Shown here one piece after another: positions 47,301 through 58,202 of a stretch of 64,000 bases of DNA. Location of the stretch: the NCBI RefSeq assembly GCF_000208865.1, contig NC_018390.1, positions 510,798 to 574,797 of the forward strand, read 5' to 3'. The stretch comes from Neospora caninum Liverpool. Taxonomy: Eukaryota > Apicomplexa > Conoidasida > Eucoccidiorida > Sarcocystidae. The notes beneath the pieces are model-generated. The model was not told the DNA's origin. It did no database searches and saw nothing but the letters and a program-made list of their open reading frames with translations. A program made the translations under genes and the position numbers. Positions within the stretch are counted from its first letter, which is position 1; each line of letters starts with the position of its first letter.

Positions 47301-50219
47301 TTCCAGAAGTTGACTTCCCGCTCGTCTCCAAGTCCTTGACAGCTCCGCAGAGTCGCCTCGCGGGCGCCGTGGACGCGGCCGGCGTCGAGTGGCACAGCCA
47401 GCGTTTGGAACTTCTCGGCGACGCCGTCTTGAAGTTCATCGTCTCGACGTACCTTTTTTTCCACGTGCACGGAGACGCGCCTCCTCCCTGCGAGCAGACG
47501 CACACAGACGAAGAAACGAAAGAAGAGAAGGAGGCGAAGGAAGAGAAGGACGCGAAGGAAGAGAAGGACGAGGAGAAAGAAAAGGACGAGGAGAAAGAGA
47601 AAGACGCGGAGGAATTCGGAGAGAAAGAAGAGAGGGATGGGGCGAAGCTCGAGGGGGGAAGAAGGGATGCCTTCTCTGCTTCCTTTGCTGCGTGTTTGGA
47701 GTCCGGCGAGGGCGAGGCGCCAGGGTGGAGACGCGGGCCAGATCGAACCCGAGAGAGAGCGAGAGCGAAGCGTCGCCTGGACGTTCGCGAGGGAAGGCGA
47801 CGCTCGCGGAAAGACGAGGACTGCGGGGGTTCTCCGCTTTCTGTCCTCACGCAAGAACGCGCTGACGCCTTCTTTGGCGGGGTCGGCGAGGGGACACTGT
47901 CGAGGCTCAGACAGCATTACATTGCGAACGATTATCTGCGCTTCGCGATGCGGCGCTTTCGCCTCCAGGCGCACCTCGTTGCCTTTCCCTTTGTGGGCCA
48001 CAAGAAGTCGCTCGCGGACCTGCGGGAGCAACCCGTCTCCGAGAAGATGCAGGCCGATGTCGTCGAGGCTCTGATCGGCGCGATCTACTTGGCGAACGTG
48101 GAAAACGTCTCGCTCTTCCCCTTCTCGCAGAGCGAAAAGCTCCGCGGCGAAAAGGTTGGCGGCGAGAAGAAAGCACAGACAGAGGAAAGGGAAAGACGCG
48201 ACAGCCAGAGAGTCGAGAAGGAGGCAGCTGAACGAACGGGGGCTCAGAGGCAGGCGGTGAGGCAGAGAAGGAGGAAGCGACGCGAAGGCCGTGAAGCAGC
48301 CAGACAACAAGAGAAAGACACGCGTTTCGTCGGATCGAGCTCGGGGTGCGTGGCGGCTGCAGCCTTCTTCGACGCTTACCTTCTTCTCCCGAGCGTCGTG
48401 GACGAAGCGGTCTGCCGTCTTGAAGAGGAAAACCAACGAACGCAGCAGCACAGACGGAAGGCCGAGGAACAGAAGGGCGAAAGCGGAAAAGAAGAGGACA
48501 GAGTCCAAGAAGGCTTGGCGGTCAGGCAAGAGGGCGATTCTCCAAGCGAGGCAACTCGCGACGAAGAGAAGGAAGTGCTGGAGCGCCGGAAGGCTCGTCT
48601 CGCTGAGTTTGTCGAGAAGGCGGCACGCGCCGGGGAGTGTTTCTGTACGAGCGAGGAAGGAAGCGAAAAAGGTGAAAAAGAAATCAACAAAGACGCGTGG
48701 AAGCTCCTCCCCGACAGGCTCACGAAACAGACAACAGATCTGCGCGCTCTCGCCCGTCTTCCTCACATGTCGCAAACGTTTCTTCTTCTCTGGACAGCGA
48801 CCGAGACATGGCGAAGATCCCACACCTATCTCGCAAAACAGGAAGAAGAAGATGAAGAAGAAGAAGAAGAGGAGGACGGAGAAGAGGAAGAAGAGGAAGA
48901 TGGTGAAGAAGAGGAAGAAGAAGAAGAGGAGGACGGAGAAGAAGAAGAAGAAGAGGAAGAAGAAGAAGAGGAGGACGAAGAAGAAGAAGATGAGGGGGAA
49001 GAAGAGGAGCGTGGTGTTTGGAAGGAAGCTCCAGCTAGGCGGGAAGTCGACAGATCTCAGTTTTTGTGGATGCGCAAGATTTTTTCCCGCTACGTGACAG
49101 ACGGCAGAGGTGATATCGATCGCCTCATGGAGATTGATCCCGTGCGGGGCGTGTATCTGCGGCCTAAGGAAAGTCTCCTTTCGTCTCTGCATAACGGCAC
49201 AAGCGTCTCGGGCCAGGAGACGGAGGCGGCAGACGCAGGCGAGAGAGAACGTCTTCTTCGCTCGCTGCATCTCCTCTCTCAGACAATTCGTGGAGTTTCC
49301 AGCAACGCCAGCGTCTTGCGCATGTGGCGGAGTCCCGGGGAGAACACAGAGAGAAGAGAAGCGCAAAGGAAAACGGAGTCTGAGCAAACAAACGAGAACG
49401 CGGTTTCCTCTTCTCTCTCTTCCTTTTCTTCTGTCTCTTCTTCTCGCGGGAAGCGTCAGAGAGACAGAGGCTTCCACCTGCCTGGGTTGTTGACTGTGGC
49501 GAGGAACCGCGACGTCGTAAGTGACAAAAGACGCGAGTGGAGAGACGCTCCTGAAAATCCCTTTATCTGTTCACCGCCTCCTTTCTCCGCCCTGTTTGCT
49601 TCATTTCCCCTTCCAGTCTATTTCACGCAGTCGAGCTCCTGGGCACAAAAAAAGACGACGCAACTCTCCGCGCTCGCCTCATGACGTTACCACACCACCG
49701 CCACTGCAACTCGGCGACACGTCTCCGGGACCTTTGAAGTCGACGCCCGATTTCAACACACAGAGACGTCGCCAAATCAGCAAAATCTGCTGTGGCTGTC
49801 GCTCCTTTCTACCCTTTCTACGTTTACGATTTCATGCTCCACTTTGTCGAGGGAGAAAAGAGGCGATAGGCGCAAGCAACTTTCATGTGTTGAGAGGCCT
49901 TGCATTTCCGGTCTTTTGTCGCAGATCCTTCCCGGCCTCGCCGAAACCTACGAGCGCCTCGAGTACCTCGGCGATTCCGTCATCGGCTTTCTCGTCACGG
50001 ACTGGCTGTTCTCGCGATTTCCTGCCTTCCGCGAGGGCCCTCTGAGTGAAGCGAAAAACGTACTGCTTTCCAATCAATTCTTCGCCAGAAAACTCCTCAG
50101 AAGGTAAGACGACCCAAAGGTTCCCAAGACAACTGCCATACATGCTCCCGTCTGCACAAATACACATCAATATATACATGTATACATATATATATATATA
50201 TACATATATACATATATAC

Positions 50220-50255
<36 letters not shown>

Positions 50256-52120
50256 GCATATATATATATATATGCATATCTGCAGGTGTTTGTATGTGCA
50301 TATATGTGGGAGTCTGTGTGGTGCGTTTACTGGGTTCAGGGTCGGTGCGGTGGGCGTGTTTTCAGAGGAGGGGGAAATGCGTCTCCTCGATTCGCGAATA
50401 CCTTCGCATGAAGGCGAATCGTATCGAAAAACTCAAGGACGAGCGCCCGCAAATCGAGTGTGGATGTGTACTCTACGTGGATGTGGATGTGCCGCATGTC
50501 TTTAGATGCAACGCGGTGAGCCTAGATCCGGCGACGCTCCTCATTTGCAAGCGTCGCGTTGCCGGTGCGGAGCCTTGCGCATGTGAGTCGCTCTGTGCGC
50601 TTCCGAGGAAGAAGGAGACGCAGAAAACGAGGAAAGGCGACTTCCAAACGCCCTTGCTTCCCAGAAACGCGCCACTAAGCACAAAGGACGACGGCACACG
50701 AGTCCAGAAACGCGAAGCAAAACCAGAAGAACAAGGAGAAAAGGCACGAGAAAAAGAGAGACAAGGAGAAGCATACAGAGGAGAAGAGAGAGGAGAAAGG
50801 GGAGGAGACGAGGAAGAAGAAGAAGGAGAAGAAGAAGAAGAAGAAGAAGAAGGGGAAGAAGGGGAAGGTGCCGAGGGTGTAGGAGTCAGAAGAGACAGAG
50901 CTGGAATCGGAGAAGAATCCTGTCGGCTCCGTAGGGGCGGAAGATGCTCGTGTTTTTGTTTCGCGTGCGCGATGGACAAACTGAGAGCCTTAGCGCGCGA
51001 CGTGGCGGCGCAGGATGCCGCGACGGATTTCGACGTTTGCGCTGCAGAATTCATTTGGAAGAAACGGAAAGAAACGCAAAGGCGACTCCGAAACGAACGG
51101 CAAAAAGCAGAGAAAGCGCCGCATAGTCCGGTACCAAGAGTCAAGCAAGAACAAGAGATAGAAGGAGAAGACGGGAAAGAAGGAAAAGGAGAAGGAGAAG
51201 AAGGAAAAGGGGAGGGAAAAGGAGAAGAAGGAGAAGGCGAAAGGGGGAAAAACGTAGAGATGCTGAGAGCGTCAGGAGCACCGAAGGCGGATGACGGAGA
51301 GGAGCAAGAGGGAGCGCAGAAAGGTGGAGAGGAAACGGAAAGTGCCAAGGCGTCGACACGAGAAGCCGATGGAGACGAAAAGGCAGAAGAAGAGGAAGCG
51401 CGAATGCCGTCGGCGTGGGCGCATACAAAGAGCATCGCGGATGTCTACGAGGCGCTTGCAGCGGTCTCTCTCATTTCGGGGGGGTTTGATGTCCAGGTGA
51501 GAGGAGCGGCGGGAGTGTGTGTTTGGAAGATTCTCAAGGCCACGTTTTCCGCCGAATCTCCCGTCTCCTTTCCGTCTCCTGGTGTTCTTCGTCTCTCTGT
51601 GTTTTACGGGTTTTCCGGAGAATTTGGCCGGGAGGGAGGAGCCTCGATCTGTCGAGAGATGTTCGCCTCGCATGTGCCGCAGTTCCACAGATACGCGTGA
51701 ACGGACTTCTCTAGCATGAAGTCTTTAGTATTCATGGTCCGATGCAGTAAACCACACTTTTCTGGAGAGTATATGCATGTTGGAATACTGGTTTAGAACA
51801 TGAGTTTTTTAATCGGATGTTTTCTTTCTCGTCTGCTCTGTGCGTTTCTGTTCCTTTCTCTCTGCTCTCCCGTCATTTTTTCTGGTTTTATCTCTGCGCT
51901 GTGGGTTGGTGCCTTCTCTCGCGGGGATTTTTTCCTTTGTCTGTCGTTCGTGTTTTCCGTCTTTCTCTTCCAGGCAGTCTGGGAAGCAATTCATGAGGAT
52001 TTCGACAGTTGTGCGAAGCCAGTCGAACTCTTCCTGAAGCAAGTCGCGAGCTCGTCTGAGGAAGAGTCGCGTGATATGCCGCCAGGACCAGACGAAAAGA
52101 AGAAAGATGACGAAGGATAA
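32305..52120 (+). CDS. DICER: Dicer-like ribonuclease III, very large
   Basis: Exons: 32305-33859, 34331-34776, 35143-39797, 40354-41002, 41380-41712, 42791-42987 (or from 42143), 43473-43969, 44479-44654, 45230-45291, 45714-45819, 46171-46281, 46654-46789, 47307-49516, 49925-50103, 50368-51496, 51974-52120. All are phase-consistent, giving roughly 4,200-4,400 residues against ~1,900 for animal Dicer. Dicer cuts double-stranded RNA into small RNAs. Helicase: motif I LPTGAGKT (~542), DEAH (~764), TASP, a Dicer insertion with LGFWCVW, EEGIDLP, QAKGRAR. DUF283: [17 protein letters not shown] and [21 protein letters not shown]: 44479-45819, including LTPHNV and [14 protein letters not shown]. RNase IIIa: RLELLGD (~47.4 kb) and ADVVEAL (~48.06 kb). 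RNase IIIb: RLEYLGD (~49.96 kb) and ADVYEAL (~51.44 kb). All acidic catalytic positions are kept in both. Ser-, Pro- and Glu-rich tracts split the domains; no C-terminal dsRBD is visible. The start and internal low-complexity exons are least certain, and exon 3 may contain further introns. Confidence 0.92.
32464..32640 (+). repeat. CTCCCTCCTTTC repeat in Dicer exon 1
   Basis: About 14-15 copies of a 12-bp pyrimidine unit (ctccctcctttc, sometimes ctcctctc). Read in the Dicer frame it encodes a Pro/Ser/Phe repeat (PPSF). If this part of exon 1 were instead untranslated, the repeat would be a sense-strand pyrimidine tract like the others. Confidence 0.85.
34080..34265 (+). repeat. 18-bp pyrimidine repeat in Dicer intron 1
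   Basis: About eight copies of tctcttcttctctcgttg with variants, preceded by shorter tctctgtttctt-type units from 33970. It ends about 65 bp before the 3' splice site at 34330. It is the reverse complement of the unit at 27.7-28.05 kb, which makes both pyrimidine-rich in their own transcripts. Confidence 0.88.
36526..36680 (+). repeat. TTCTTCCTCTCTTCCTTCTC repeat in Dicer exon 3
   Basis: About seven copies of a ~21-bp pyrimidine unit in open frame, encoding a Ser/Leu/Pro-rich tract inside the helicase insertion region. It is either a coding low-complexity insertion or part of an unrecognised intron. Confidence 0.75.
37795..37905 (+). repeat. Serine-coding TCTTCC tract in Dicer
   Basis: Repeated tcctcgtcttcct units giving a poly-Ser/Phe stretch directly before the second helicase lobe ([10 protein letters not shown]). 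A similar Ser tract sits at 38240-38325 within that lobe. No stop codon interrupts either. Confidence 0.7.
40815..40890 (+). repeat. GAAGAAGAG tract encoding poly-Glu (Dicer exon 4)
   Basis: Uninterrupted purine trinucleotide tract encoding ~25 Glu residues in the platform region of Dicer. Comparable poly-Glu tracts occur at 41555-41630, 48840-49010 and 50810-50865. Confidence 0.85.
42165..42575 (+). repeat. Long CTT/TTCC pyrimidine tract upstream of Dicer exon 6
   Basis: About 400 bp of nearly pure pyrimidine (ttcttcctcttcttc and relatives) on the sense strand. It can be read as poly-Ser in the frame of the following exon, or as an extended intronic polypyrimidine tract. Both an acceptor before it (42142) and one after it (42790) keep phase, so sequence alone does not decide. 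Confidence 0.8.
44333..44373. repeat. (TA)n(TG)n microsatellite in Dicer intron
   Basis: A TA run followed by a GT run in the intron before exon 44479-44654. Further TA-rich patches lie at 44806-44925 and 45585-45660 in the next introns. Confidence 0.85.
48840..49010 (+). repeat. Poly-Glu coding tract in Dicer RNase IIIa exon
   Basis: About 55 codons, nearly all Glu or Asp, within the large exon 47307-49516, after the RNase IIIa catalytic core. Confidence 0.88.
50160..50285. repeat. TA/CATA microsatellite in Dicer intron
   Basis: Repeated tatatacata units in the intron separating the two halves of the RNase IIIb domain (50104-50367). Confidence 0.85.
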
Positions 52121-52190
52121 GGCAAAGAAGAGGAGAGAGAAGAAGAGAAAGAAGATGAAGGATAAGGCAAAGAAGAGGAGAAAGAAGACG
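52086..52190 (+). repeat. Tandem duplication across the Dicer stop codon
   Basis: The segment running from the last codons through the stop (gatgacgaaggataaggcaa...) is repeated about 49 bp downstream as gatgaaggataaggcaaagaag..., again including the TAA. The copies differ by small changes. Confidence 0.75.
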
Positions 52191-52957
52191 CTTGGGAAAA
52201 GTGAGCATGTTTGGAGAAAGAGGTTCCTTTCTTTGGAGGCATTTGAAGGCGAGTGTCGGGGAACGAAAATGAAGCGGCGAAAGCTGGAAGCGGCGTGTGC
52301 TAGAATTGTGTTTTTTTGGCGAGGAAAGAAACGGAAAATGGTATGGGTTCGTGTGTCTGTGTCAGCACATGCATGGGTGTCGATGCACACAGACAGAGAA
52401 GTGTGCATGCATTCCCAAGTCTCTTAAATATAAATGTATGTATGCTTAAATGAGTCTAGGTAGAAATGTACTTGCGTGATCTTTGGCAGCAGGTAGGCCA
52501 AACCCGTGTGTGAGAGCCAAGGGCCATGCTCTTGTCCATGAATCTTGGCGGGTTGTCTGTCCCTTCAAATGCAAGAAAACTCCATTTTGGTCACTCGCAA
52601 CTGTCCCTCTTTTGAAACTTTTCCAGAGAAAAAAGTCAGCAACGCCCGAGTCGGCCGTTGGAGGCTTCGCCGCAGAGAGACACGCTCGGGCACTCGCACA
52701 GCCCCATCCAAATGCATCTTCACGCAAAAGGAATGCAGAGAGACGGAGATGGAGGCCGAGAGATAGAGAGTGGTGGTTTTGGAGGGAGGTGAAAATAGCG
52801 AGCTCACCCACAGAGACAGAGCCAGCGAGACAAGGAACCTTCCCTTCGACTTGAATTAGTGTTATGAATCGACATACAGAGCTACAGAGAAAGATACGGC
52901 AAGACGTAGATCTGCCTTGATGGCCGTAGAGGAGGAGCTATCTACACCAATCGATCA

Positions 52958-52998
<41 letters not shown>
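52958..52998. repeat. (TA)n microsatellite
   Basis: About 19 TA units in the intergenic region downstream of Dicer. Confidence 0.88.
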
Positions 52999-53005
<7 letters not shown>

Positions 53006-53467
53006 TATCGACATCGGCCCTTTCGATATCTCGGCTTTCCTCCCCCCGCGAGAGGGAGAGAGTTTGGTCTCCAGAGGAGAGGTCGAGAGAGGGGATGTCT
53101 TTTTTCTGTGGCAGGTTTTTCTCTTCTCCGGCCAGGTTTCAACAGTCCACGGACGGTGTTTGCGAAACAGGAGAGGGCGACGGCGCCGCGAAGTGTGTCG
53201 CTGCCAGTCTGTGCACGAGAGGCCCGAAAAACGCGTGGAAGGATTCGCTGGAGAATCCGTTTTTCTCTCGAGACACAAAAAGAGACGCTCACCTCGTCCC
53301 TCACAGCCCGCACGGACACAAAAAAGCCTTCACCTCTCTCCGACGTCTTTGTCTCTGTCTCTCTCTCTCTCGCCTCCCCGCGCGGTCCCTTCCTTCTTTT
53401 GCTCGGACGAAAAAACGAGGCAGGTCTCCTTCCTGCCGGCTTCTCTCGCCTGTGACTCCCCAGAAGA

Positions 53468-53683
53468 AGCTTATAAATAATCCTGTATCTTCATACCTAT
53501 GCATCTACTTGGATTTAACGTTATGCCAATTGAAGGATCCCAGATTAGCCTGATTATCTTTGTTACATTAATACATGGTGTTCAATTGGTTCTACTTCCA
53601 CAATGGTTATCATCTTAACTGTGCTCTGCTAACACAGTAGAACTTGGATACGGTAAGCAAAGACATTCAAGATCTAAACCAGT
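53468..53683 (+). other. Nuclear insertion of mitochondrial DNA (NUMT)
   Basis: About 215 bp, abruptly AT-rich without being simple repeat, with composition unlike its GC-richer surroundings. Reading from base 53500 gives MHLLGFNVMP, a cox1 signature of the C-terminal region. The open frame then continues into unrelated hydrophobic sequence with a stop at 53614-53616, as if two mitochondrial blocks were joined. The last ~56 bp (53628-53683) recur at 59068-59123. Toxoplasma nuclear DNA is known to carry many short mitochondrial insertions, and its mitochondrial genome consists of shuffled blocks. No functional product is expected. Confidence 0.72.
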
Positions 53684-54495
53684 TTTGTCGCCTTTTCTTT
53701 TCGCGGTTCGTACTCTGTCGAGTGGCGAGGTGTAGACTCCCAGTGCTTCAAGCTTTTTAGGCGTTGCATGCGCCCCCCCGCTGGATGCATGCAAGCACTC
53801 GCTGCGCCTTCACGTGTGTTTCGGGTCTTCTTTCTGTGCTCGACGGATCGGGTCTCTTTTTCTTCCCTTTTTTCGTGTCGGCGACTGGAGAGAAGAGAAG
53901 AGGTTCCGCGTTTCTCGGCGGAGGCTCTCGCGCGCGAGAGTCCCTGCGCATGCAGCCCGCTTTCTTCTCCCTCTGCGCAAAAAAGACAAGACAGCACGGC
54001 CCCCGCCGCGGCGTTGCCACGTGGTTTCTCGTTCTCCTTCCTCGTCTTTTCCCCTTTCTTTCCACACTTTTTTCGCCGCCGCGCTCGCTTGCCTGCGTCT
54101 CCTCACTCCTTTGCCATGTTCAGAAAGAAGGGTGACTCGCCAGGAGAGAAGAAACAGGCGACGGCACAGACCGAGACGGAAACACCGCCGGAAAGAACGG
54201 CTGTGAGACAGAGAAGGAGGAAGGAGAGAGAAGAGGGAACGAAGGCACGGGTTCCGTCCTTCCAGGCCGTTTTTAGACAAGGAATCGTGGTTTTCCTCCT
54301 TCCGCGGACTGTCCTTGCTACGCTCTCCCCTCCCCGAGCTGGGTTTTCTCGCTTGCCCTGTCTCCGTTCTTCCCTGTCAGTGTCCTTCTGTCTCTGTCCC
54401 TGCGGAGATCGCTGCGCACATGCACGCTCCGGCGCACAGAGAGGATGGTGGACCTTCGCTTCCACCTTCTTCCGGAAGGGTCGCGTGGTCCTCGC

Positions 54496-57400
54496 ATGTC
54501 GCGCGCGCCGAGCTCCTTTTTCTTCCTTCTGCTCTTCGCCTTCCTCCACTTCTCTACGGCTTCTTCAGTGATCTTTAGTCCCCCCGCTCCGCCGACAAAA
54601 CGCTTTCCACTTCCCTCACGGGCTCTGTTTGTCTCTCCGCGCTCTTCTTTCCGAGAACCCTTCTCTCCTCTTTCTCCTTCTCTTCCTTCTTTTCTTCCTT
54701 CTCCTCCTCTGTCGACTCCTTTTCCTTCCACCTTGTCTTCTCTCGCATCTCTTTCTTCTGCGTCGCTCTCTTCGTTTTCTCCTCTCCAGAGGCAGGACGA
54801 GCGTCTCGGCTTCCTCTGTCCTCGGTTTTTTTCGCGGCGGGCGTCTCTCTTCTGCGTAGGGCCGTCGGCTGTTTGCTCTACCGTTTCTTCTTCTCCTCGT
54901 CGGAGTTTTCCCCGCCTGTCCTCTGCAGCGTGCGCGTCGCTGTCTTCGCGGAACTCCGTCTTCTCTCCTGAGGCGCCCTCTGCCTCCTTCCCGCATTTCC
55001 TCTTGCCGGCTTCCTCCTCTTCTCTCTCCTCGTCTTCTCTTTCCTCGTCTTGTCTTTCCTCGTCTTCTTCTCTCTCGTCCTTTTCTCCTTTTCCCTCCTT
55101 TTCTCCTTTTCTCTCAGTTTGTTCTTCTCCCTCAGCTCTCCATGGTGCGTCTCGCGGACCTCCGCGTGGTGCACTCGTGGAGGCTGCAGAAGTTGAAAAA
55201 AGGAGGAAAAAATCTGGTGCGCCAGCGTCGCCGCCTGCGGGCGCTACCTTCCACGTCTTGATCACTCCCGCCACGCTGCCTCCGGAGCATGCGCGAGAGG
55301 CGAGGGCGGGCGAGAAGAGAAAAGAAGCGGCAAATCGGAAGAGGAAAAAACACCGAAACTCGCCGAAACGCGGGGAAGAAGAAAGACAAGAAGAGGGAGA
55401 AGACGCGAGAGAAGAGGGAGAAGAAAGGGTAGATCCGAGCGCTCATCGCGTGAGAGAGGCATTGCAGGCGCTTTTGTGGGAGTCGAGAATCCAAGGCGAA
55501 TTGACTCTCGACGTGTTTCCGAGCGAAGAAGCGGCCGAGGCCTTTCTCGCGACGCTTCCGTGCAGCGTCCGCGAAAACGACGGAGGCGTCGAGCTCGGCG
55601 CGAACTGCGAGGAAAGCGAGCGGCAATCGAGAAGAGCGAAAGAAATCGACCAAACAGACCAACCGCGTGGTGACACACCATTCAAACACACAGACACTCT
55701 CCCCCGCGGAGACAAAACGCAACCGCCCTCTCGCGTCTCTCCTCCATCTGCTCCTTCTTCTCTCTCTTCTTCTCTCTCTTCTTCTCTCTCTTCTTCTCCC
55801 TCTTCTTCTCCCTCTTCTTCTCCCGCTTCTTCTGTCTCTTCTTCTCTCTCTTCCGACGGGGCTCAGCGCTGGCTGTTGCCGAGGCCGGTTCGGGTGTACA
55901 TCCACTCGAGCACGCGGGGCTTGGAGGCGACGCAGGTGGTTTCCGACTTTTCGGCGCTTGCCTTTTTGGCGGATTTCGTGGTGCCGCGCGCGTCAAGAAA
56001 AGAGGCTTTCGGCGTAGCGTTGAAGATGCTCGAGCGGGGATTGCGTGAAGCGGCTGGGTCGGGAAGCGCAGAAACTGCGAACGTTCTTTTGGAAAGTGCG
56101 GCGCGGACGCTGCCGCTTCGCGGCGGCTTTCTCGTCTCCGCCATCTTCAGGAAACAAACGGAAGTGTTTCTGCGGGGCCGCAAAGGCCACGAAGCAGTCA
56201 ACGCCGCGATTCACGCAGTCGAGGTAACTTTGAACGCAGCGACGAGAGAAAACGCGCGGAAAACGGCGCAAAAAACTCCGTCCTTCTGCTAGGGAGGAGC
56301 GCTCGCCGGGAACGCAGGAGGCGAGGCGTACCAGGAAAGGGAAGAGACAGCGACGGACAGGAGGAGAAGCGACAGAAAGAAAGAAGCGAAAGAGAAAGTG
56401 AAGAACGCTGGGGCGTCTTGCGATAGATGTCTTCATGTAGATGGCTGTTAACGCCTCCCTCTCCACATGTACAAATAGGCGTGCCGTGAGGGTGTGGAGT
56501 ATCGGAACAGGACAAGAGAACAGAGGGGAGGCGGCAGTTCTACAACGGATGTTGAACGAACGTGTAGTCTTTTTCGCCTTCTCGCGTTATGGTTGTCCTC
56601 TCGATCTCTGTCTTTTCGAATTCTCTCTTGCGGTGGCAGTCCCCACTCGTTTTTCTGCTTTTCGTTTTCTTTTATGCTCCTTTTCCACAGGCTGCTCCAG
56701 AGTGCGCCGAAGCCTGGGGGGCTCTCGGCGACGCGTACCGATCTCTGCATCGCTTCTGGGAAGCACGGAGTGTCTACGAAATTGCCTCGCGTCTTTCGCC
56801 TTTCGGCAAGCAGAAATATTCTCTCCTCCTCCTCGCCCTCAACCGAGCGCTGGAAGGCGCCGACTCGGACCCGGAATTGCTGCAGGCGAACCTTCCAACG
56901 GCAGAGTGAGATTCGCTGTTCTCTGAGAAAAACGAACTGCGTTTCAAGCACCCGTGCTGCGGAGAAAAACATAAAACCGGCGAAAGTCGACTGCTCTCTG
57001 CAGCGCACTTCACAACCTGCATCTTCCTTTGCTTTCCACCTCTCTTTGCATCTCCAGAGGTCGGCACATATCTATTTTTATGGCCAGAAAGGAGAGATTC
57101 CACGCTTGTCTTGCTCCTTTTTTTTCCCGTCAGTCGCTTCGCCTGTACTTCCGCGTTCATTCTTCTCAGTCATTTTCTCGCTCTTCTGCCCAGCCTTTCT
57201 TTATCCGTCTCTCTGTATCGCGCGTTCCCTCCATGTCCTTTGCGTTCTTCTCTGCTCTTTGCTCTCCTTTGTTTGCACTTTTCCAGATCCGCGACGCTGA
57301 AAATGCCCACCGGTTTAGCCGTCGGCGCGAACGACCCTTCTCTAGGCGGCTGCTACGTAGCCTACGTTGCCGAAGACAGCAAAGCCGAAAAGGCGGGAGT

Positions 57401-57499
57401 GCGACCAGGTAAAAAGGAAAATGCGAAGGCCTCACAAGAGTGTACCGACGCAGCACACACATAGAGATAAACCCTACATATTCCTCACCTACATATGTA

Positions 57500-57540
<41 letters not shown>

Positions 57541-58202
57541 CCATACGCGTATGACTACATATATGCTTGTGCATATGTGTCTACCTATAGTTATATATAT
57601 ATATATATATATATATAAAGATATGTGTGTTCATCCAACACAGAGATGGACTGCATATGTATCTAGTTACTGTATACATGTGTGCGCCCGATATAGCCGA
57701 AGAAAAGGGGCGAGACTGCTTCCCTTTGGAGCAGACGCGCCAAGATGCCACACGTGTGTCAAGGCGTGAGGAGAGAGAGGAAGGGGACTTCTGCTGGAGA
57801 AATTCGAGTGCTGTTCTTTTTTCAGGCATGCAGATTGTGGCGGTTGGGAACGAGGTTTTGCTGGGGAAGCCGCTGGAGGCGTGTCTGAAGGCTCTGACGT
57901 TCCCGCCGCGTCTGTCGCGTTCGGCTCCAGTTCCTTCTCTGCCTTTTCTTTTTTTTCAAGGCTGCATCACAGATTTGTTTGGGTTTCGCGCGTTCGCCTT
58001 TTTGCGGAGCATCGGGCGACTGGAAGAAATCTTCGAAAGTGTGCCGAAGAGCGAAGACATTGTGCGGCAGATGCAGGCTGGCGAAAAAGAAGACGAGCAT
58101 TTTGTGTTTGCCAAGGCAAACGTCGGCAAACTCCGAGTCGATCGCGCGTACGGCCGCAATGCAGATTTCGACGACTTCTTGAGAAGGAAACAGTTGATGT
58201 AG
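54496..58202 (+). CDS. Probable apicoplast-targeted PDZ-domain protein
   Basis: Four exons: 54496-56223, 56691-56905, 57287-57408, 57826-58202, in phase, 813 residues. An in-frame ATG at 54445 is possible, but starting at 54496 puts a hydrophobic signal sequence (FFFLLLFAFLHFSTASS) right at the N terminus. A long Ser/Arg/Pro-rich, acid-poor leader follows, the bipartite signal-plus-transit layout used for apicoplast import in Toxoplasma. After low-complexity Ser and Lys/Glu tracts comes a conserved region (WLLPRPVRVYIHS...). Next is a TPR-like helix pair (AWGALGDAYRSLHRFWEARSVYEIA). Then comes a PDZ domain: LGGCYVAYVAEDSKAEKAGVRPGMQIVAVGNEVLLG, in which GG-YV is the carboxylate loop and AGVRPGMQI the classic core. 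The C-terminal ~80 residues are charged and helical. Plant plastid PDZ/TPR proteins such as MET1 combine the same domains in a different order. The partner and precise role are unknown; PDZ is secure, apicoplast location is inferred. Confidence 0.75.
57490..57617. repeat. TA microsatellites in PDZ gene intron 3
   Basis: Two TA runs (about 57500-57535 and 57592-57617) in the intron interrupting the PDZ domain. Confidence 0.85.

Larger units (their letters stand above)
52121..54444. other. Intergenic region between Dicer and PDZ protein gene
   Basis: About 2.3 kb with the Dicer 3' UTR, a (TA)n tract at 52958-52998, the mitochondrial insertion at 53468-53683 and a pyrimidine-rich stretch before the next gene. 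No convincing coding region was found. Confidence 0.6.

Noticed and set aside
47021..49477. 818-codon open frame on the minus strand
   Set aside because: It is antisense to the Dicer RNase IIIa exon; its Phe/Leu-rich stretches are the complement of poly-Glu codons, and it has no domain similarity.
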